Of a DNA stretch of 64,000 bases, positions 58,584 through 64,000 are shown in pieces (position 1 is the stretch's first letter; every line of letters begins with the position of its first letter). The notes beneath the pieces were generated by a model that ran no database searches, was not told the origin of the DNA, and saw nothing but the letters and a program-made list of their open reading frames with translations. Source of the DNA: Phragmites australis. Taxonomy: Eukaryota; Streptophyta; Magnoliopsida; Poales; Poaceae. The DNA is taken from positions 7,132,501 to 7,196,500 of the forward strand of contig NC_084934.1 in assembly GCF_958298935.1 (NCBI RefSeq). Reading direction: 5' to 3'. The position numbers and the translations under genes are program-made.

Positions 58584-61500
58584 AAGGCATCTTCTGGAAT
58601 AGCATAGGTCTCTCTGATTTGGCTAAATATCAAAATGTTTCTGATGGTATTAGGGAGCAAAATTTGGATTTTCTGGCTTTATTAGAGAAAGGGAAGAGCA
58701 ATATGCAAAGAATGAATTAGGCTCGCATTTTAGGTGGCGCTGATATTGTGTGGCATTGTCTTCCTCCTTACAGCAGGTCTGGATGCATACTTCTCAGGAT
58801 TAATGCATCCACTCTAGATTTGTGAGGCGTTGTCTTCCTCCTTACAGTAGGTCTGGAGGCATACTTCTCAGGTTAATGCATCCACTCTAGATTTGTCTCT
58901 GAATGCGGAGGGGGAATTTTGTTGTCAAATTCCATCTAAGCAATAAGATAGACAAATTTAAATGGATCCTTATGGTGGTATACGGACCGTGCAGGATGAT
59001 TTCAAATCTAGCTTTCTAGTAGAGCTAGTGCTTGCCTGCCAGTAGAACCACCTTCCAACCTTGATTGGCGGGGATTTCAATATCTTGAGGAATAGTAGAG
59101 AGAATAATAATAATAGATATGATGACCGTTGACCTTTTTTTGTTTAATATTGTCATTGATAGATTTGATCTTAGAGAAATTGATTTAACGGGTCAACAAT
59201 TTACTTGGATAAATTTCCTTCCTAATCCAACTTATAAAAAGTTAGATAGAGTTCTTATGATTACGAAATAGGAGTCTAAGTATCCGTTGGTCTTTGTACA
59301 TGCTCTGGATAGAGGTGTTTCAGACCATACACCCCTGTTGCTTGACACTGGAATGATGGCTTTACTAGGGAACTGGAAGCAGTTCAAATTTCAAATTGCT
59401 TGGTTCACTCAAGATGATTTTCATGACCGTGTGGTGGAAATATGGAATAAGCCGGTAAAAGGGCAAAACCATGCCCAACGATGGAATAACAAGATGAGTA
59501 CCTTGCACAAACATCTACGGGGTTGGGCGGCTCATACCAGTGGCACTTACAAATAAGAAAAGTACAACCTTTAGTCCATTGTAGATGAATTGTTTATTGC
59601 CGCTGAGATACATGGCCTGACCAACGTTGAGAGAGAGAAGTTTGCTCAATCTAGAGATCAGCTGGCCAAACTTCTTCTTGAAGAAGAACTCAAGTTGTAT
59701 CACCGTGCGAAGGTGATAGACGTCTTGCTAGGCGATAATAGCACCAAGTACTTCCAGATGGTTGCCAATGGTAAATATAGGAAGAAACGGATCTTTTTCC
59801 TAGAGCAAGAGGAAGGCAAAATCGAAGGCGAGACCGCTCTAAATGCATATATTACCAATTATTATAAGACTTTGTTTGGGCTGTCAGAGGACAATTCCTT
59901 CTCTCTTGATGAGTCTAGGAAAGAGGACGTCACTCATGTCTCGAAGGTGGAGAATGAATTCCTTACATCACCCTTCTCGGAGAAGGAAGTTCAGGATGCT
60001 GTGTTCAACATAGAACACAATAAAGCTCCCGGCCCATATGGGTTTCCGATAGAATTTTACAAGAAATTCTGGGATGTTATCAAGTTTGACTTGATGAATC
60101 TATTCCAGGAATTATATGTGGGTGAACTGCCATTGTTTACCCTCAACTTTGGGGTGATAACTCTTATGCTGAAAATCAAAGAGGCAAACCAAGTCTAGCA
60201 ATATAAACCTATTTGTTTGCTGAATGCCAACTTCAAGATTTTCACAAAGGTGGCCACAAACCGGATTAATTCCGTTGCAGATCAAGTGGTCAGTGCAACT
60301 CAAATTGTGTTCATGTGAGAACTAAATATCCAAGAGGGAGTTGTCATCTTACATAAAACAATATATGATCTGCACAAAAAGAAAATCTGCGTGGTAATTT
60401 TTAAGGTTGACTTTGAGAAGGCCTAGGACAATGTCAAATGGCCCTTCCTACTACAAACTCTTCAGATGAAAGGTTTCTCGCTAAAGTGGATATCTTGGAT
60501 TAAGACTTCTGTTTTGGGAGGTAGTGTAGCAATTATATTTTTTCAAATGAAAAAGGCCTCCGACAAGGTGACCCTCTTTCCCTAATGTTGTTCAATATTG
60601 TATCTAACATGCTAGCCATTCTCATCAAAAGGGCCAAAACAGATGGTTAAATAAGTGGAGTGGTGCCTCATCTTATAGATGATAGTATCTCTATTCTACA
60701 ATATACCAATGACACAATACTCTTAATGGATCATGACCCTGAGAAAGCTCACAATACGAAGCTACTACATTGTTCTTTTGAGCAACTATCAGGTCTTAAG
60801 ATTAATTTTTATAAGAGTGAATTATTTTGCTTTGGCAACACCCAAGCCATGACCAAGCAATACACTGAGCTTTTCGGATGCTGTACTGGTGAATTCCCTT
60901 TTGCGGTATTTAGGTATTCCTATTCATTATAGGAAACTAAGGAATGCAGATTGGAAAGGGGTTGAAGAACATTTGGAGAAGAGACTCAGTAGTTGGAAGG
61001 GAAAACACCTTTCAACTCGTGGGCAATTGACATTATAAATTTAGTGCTTAGCAGTCTGCCCTTGTACATGGTGTCTTTCTTTGCTATACCAAAGGGGGTT
61101 CTTAAAAAACTTGATTATTTTCTTTCTAGGTTCTACTGGCAAAGTGATGATCAAAAGAAAAAATACCGCCTTGCTAAATGGAACATCTTGTGCCGATCCA
61201 GAGATGAAAGGGGTCTAGAGATTTAGGATCTAGATACTAAAAAATATTGCCTTACTTAGCAAATGGCTTTTTAAGTTGCTAACATCTGATGAATATGGCA
61301 ACAACTAATTCGCAATAAGTACATGGGCTCTAAACCCCTATCGCAGGTCCATTGGAAAGCTGGGGATTCATATTTCTAGACCAGCCTTATGAAGGTGAAG
61401 CAAGATTTTCTCCTCTTTAGAACTTTCACAATCAAAGATGGCACCCATATTAGGTTTTGGGAAGAACAGTGGTTGGGAAATTCAACTCTACGAGAACAAT

Positions 61501-62335
61501 ATCCATGCATGCACAATATAGTAAGGAACAAATAGGATATTGTAGTAGAAGTCCTCCAAACCTTCTCTCCAAATATTTCTTTTAGAAGGGACCTTATAGG
61601 ACCAAAATTAATAGCGTGGAATGCTTTACATTTTTGAATCGCTAATATTGCGCTCACTCAGGAGCATGATGAGTTCTGTTGGATCTTAACTCCGAATAGG
61701 TAGTTCTTGGTGAAATCTCACTATCTTTCCTTAGTGCATAGTGATGTTCCCAATGTTAACAAAAGCCTTTCAAAATTGAAGGTGCCACTCAAAGTCAGAA
61801 TTTTCCTTTGGTACTTACGCTAAGGTGTAGTTTTGACAAAGGATAATCTAGCTAAGCGCAATTGGTAAGGGAGTACGAACTGTTGTTTTTGTCACCAAGA
61901 AGAGACAATTAAACATCTGTTCCTTGACTGCCGTCTTTCTCACACTGTGTGGTCTATCATACAAGTGTCTTCTAGACCGTTTCTGGCCTCGTAGTATATC
62001 ACATATGTTTGTTACTTGGCTATGGGGTATTAGGAGGGACTTCAAATCAAAAGTCCTATTAGGGGCAGCTGCTACTTGCTGGTCACTTTGGTTATGCAAG
62101 AACGATATGGTGTTTGATAAGAGAAATATTTCTTCTCCTTTGCAGATTATCTACCTATGTACTCACTGGCTCTCTACCTAGGCTATATTACAAAAGCCGG
62201 ATGCTCGGGATATGGTTACAATGGCATGTCATCATTTGGAGCATGTGGTCAGGGTGTGTTGTACCCAGGTTTATGGGTGGCGGTTTAGTCGGAGGATTGG
62301 GGTGCATTAGCATCTCTTGCTTACACCTTTGTTAA
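58580..62335 (+). pseudogene. LINE ORF2 pseudogene (endonuclease and reverse transcriptase)
   Basis: ATG 58580 begins MKGIFWNSIGLSDL, and the endonuclease Glu is kept (LLEKG). A 74-bp tandem duplication (58754-58901) disrupts the endonuclease, which ends with DHTPLLL near 59320. Reverse transcriptase (59940-60950) has NKAPGPYGFPIEFYK, FKVDFEKA and GLRQGDPLS; the catalytic box reads YTNDT where YADDT is expected. Then GLKINFYKSE, RLSSWKGK and a zf-RVT end at about 61880 with CCFCHQEETIKHLFLDC. In-frame stops (e.g. 60196, 60316, 60423, 61224) and frameshifts make it inactive. In LINEs this protein nicks the target and copies the RNA in place. Confidence 0.88.
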
Positions 62336-62619
62336 ACTTTAATTGTGTTTTCTCTTTTCTTTTTCTTTTTTAGTTGTGTGCATCTTAGTTATGCAGAGAC
62401 CGAAAGTGTTCTCAGTGTGATTGCATCACCTTGATGTAATTGTCTGAGTTCAATAAAAGCTTTCTTTGTCAAAAACATCCAATCTGCCTTATAAGGAGGC
62501 ATTGTGATCCTTAATGTAAATGTGAGCACCGGTTTGATTCACAACAAAAAAAAAAGTGAAGTTGTTTTGTTCTATGCTTTGCAAGTTTTGAAGCTTTTTC
62601 TAGGAGCTGATAACTCAAA

Positions 62620-62928
62620 GAAATAAAATAAAATTTCTGCAGAAATGGGGTAAGTTCACCACATCATATTAATAAAGAAATCATCACAACCAACTCAGCA
62701 TATCACATCCATCGAACCAAATGGAAAACTGCCTTATCATGTTCACCCTTATCACTCCAACTAAACAGAAAACTAAATCATCCTATCTAACAAATCAAAC
62801 AAAAAATTGACTCATCCCATCCATAAAAAATTTTATGCGCCAACTCATCCATCATGACTCTCCAACAAAGACACTATTAATCCAAGAGACTGGGATGAAT
62901 GAAGATCACAGTAGTCTGGAGGGATCGG
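62620..62928. repeat. degraded MITE-like remnant
   Basis: AACTAAACAGAAAACTAAATCATCC, ATCAAACAAAAAATTGACTCATCCCATCC and CCAACTCATCCATC words resemble the right half of the Tourist MITE at 25363-25952. No terminal repeats or target duplication are visible. Confidence 0.35.
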
Positions 62929-64000
62929 TGACGTGCTAAGAGGGGGGAGGGATGAATTAGGACAATTAGAATCTATTCGGCTAAAAAAACTACACAAGAT
63001 AAACCTATATCAATTTCTATTTAAAAGTGCTCTAGGTTTATCTAATGAGTCTACTCTACCAATCAAAAGAGCTTCCAACCTATCTAGAAAGGTAAATTGC
63101 AAGAAAGTAAATACGGAAACATAAATAAGGTAGAGAGAGCATACTCGACACAAGGGATTTTTATCCTGTGGTATTGATGGTATAAATGCCACCCCTAGTC
63201 CATGTTGGAGCTCCACCAAGGATATGATCCCGATCGGCATCCGGTCGCGACTATTGAACCACCAAGTCACAAAGACAAGGTTTCAACTCGGATGAGCCAC
63301 CAAGCCACCAAAGCAAGATTTCACCACTAGAATTTCTTCTGGTTCTTTGCCATCGTGATCACTTCGGAGCTTAGGCCACCAATGCAAGGGTTTTCGTGTC
63401 CCTGTACACGCTTTTTGTCACCACTCCATACCAAGTCAGAGGGTCAAGAAATTTACTAGCGAGTCACCACGACTACAAGGTGTTGGTGTACCAAGAGGTA
63501 CAAACTTGGATCACTCCTTGATCCAATCTCTAGGCACCAATCACGTAGCAACACACTCTCTAGGCCTATAAGCACTATTCACTCTCTAATGGCGTGGTTA
63601 ATCACCTTGAATGATCACTTTATGCACTTTGATGACTTGAATCTCTTCTCATGTGTGCATGAAGTTCTCAGGACTCCCGCAACCTCAAATGACTGAGTGG
63701 AGGGGTTTTTATAGCCTTAAATCCGCGCAATAGCCGTTAATCCAACGACTCAGAAAAGTTGTTAACACCGGATGATTTGGTGAGAACAATAGTACTAACA
63801 ACGGATCATCCGGTGAGTACACTCTCACAAACTAGCCGTTGGAATCCCCACTCAAGCCTCTATGAACATCGGACACGCTGGTGTATACTTCATCTCCATC
63901 ACTGGACTATCTAGTGAGTATATACTTAGCATCCGAGCCAGCTGCATCCTCTTTGTGTAAATTGCTCCGGTGTCAGCATCAGGTGCACATCACTTCATCA
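62929..64000 (-). repeat. Sirevirus-type LTR on the minus strand, cut by the window end
   Basis: Read on the minus strand: paired GATCATCCGG/CACCGGATGAT-type words (63760-63990), a TATAAAAA box at about 63713-63706, and a long R/U5 with a C-rich run CCCTCCCCCCTC (62952-62941) just before a terminal CA at 62930-62929. This matches the layout of the LTR at 7030-8787. No PBS follows, so it may be a solo or truncated LTR. The 5' end lies beyond 64000. Confidence 0.6.

Larger units (their letters stand above)
54400..62480 (+). mobile_element. L1-type LINE, near full length, defective
   Basis: An ORF1 with a CCHC knuckle is followed by an ORF2 with endonuclease, reverse transcriptase and a C-terminal zf-RVT region. 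The 3' end is pyrimidine-rich and finishes ...GAGTTCAATAAAAGCTTTC...CAAAAAC, typical of plant LINE tails. Both ORFs are riddled with stops. I could not fix the 5' end or a target duplication. Confidence 0.85.

Noticed and set aside
62600..62930. Second full Tourist MITE
   Set aside because: Only scattered words resemble the right half of the element at 25363; ends and target duplication are missing.

Overview
This window is nuclear DNA from a flowering plant, almost certainly a grass. It has two intron-bearing plant genes with GC-rich 5' ends, canonical GT/AG introns, and a dense nest of grass-type transposable elements (Sirevirus Ty1/copia, Ty3 chromoviruses, Tourist-like MITEs, a CACTA fragment, L1-type LINEs). 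I cannot name the species.

Only two genes look functional. (1) At 22426-24862 (+), three exons encode a 203-residue GPI-anchored non-specific lipid-transfer protein with the full eight-cysteine motif. (2) At 45311-53207 (+), seven exons encode a 781-residue EXO84-type exocyst subunit, closest in my recall to EXO84B. All exon joins were worked out by hand and preserve frame. They serve separate cell-surface roles (apoplastic lipid binding; vesicle tethering) and nothing in the sequence links them.

The rest is layered transposon debris. 1-3740: old LTR remnants, a Tat-like primer-binding site and a GC-rich repeat with a tRNA-like core. 3741-6296: minus-strand chromovirus with 3' LTR. 6297-7029 and 17733-18460: halves of an older Sirevirus-like LTR, split by a degenerate Sirevirus (7030-17732) with LTRs, gag, pol and a third ORF. 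19097-21000: a MITE and a small CACTA-like hairpin element. 25363-25952: Tourist MITE. 26021-29040: Ty3 element cut off in reverse transcriptase. 29043-33931: minus-strand LTR carrying a 3-kb solo LTR with an exact target duplication. 34238-36890: minus-strand LINE ORF1-like gene interrupted by a 173-bp LINE tail. 38061-39855: CACTA 5' end. 39856-44510: internally deleted Ty3 element with a 3-kb LTR. 50196-50595 and 52314-52643: small LTRs in EXO84B introns. 54021-54158: receptor-kinase fragment. About 54400-62480: full-length but dead LINE whose ORF1 stop and ORF2 start overlap. 62929-64000: minus-strand Sirevirus-type LTR leaving the window.

I found no wholly new system. The most unusual signals are non-coding: a palindromic repeat array in the Sirevirus LTR that recurs between pol and ORF3, a 27-bp-arm hairpin near the LTR end, a hairpin shared between two different Ty3 LTR families, and three consecutive perfect hairpins in a Ty3 leader.
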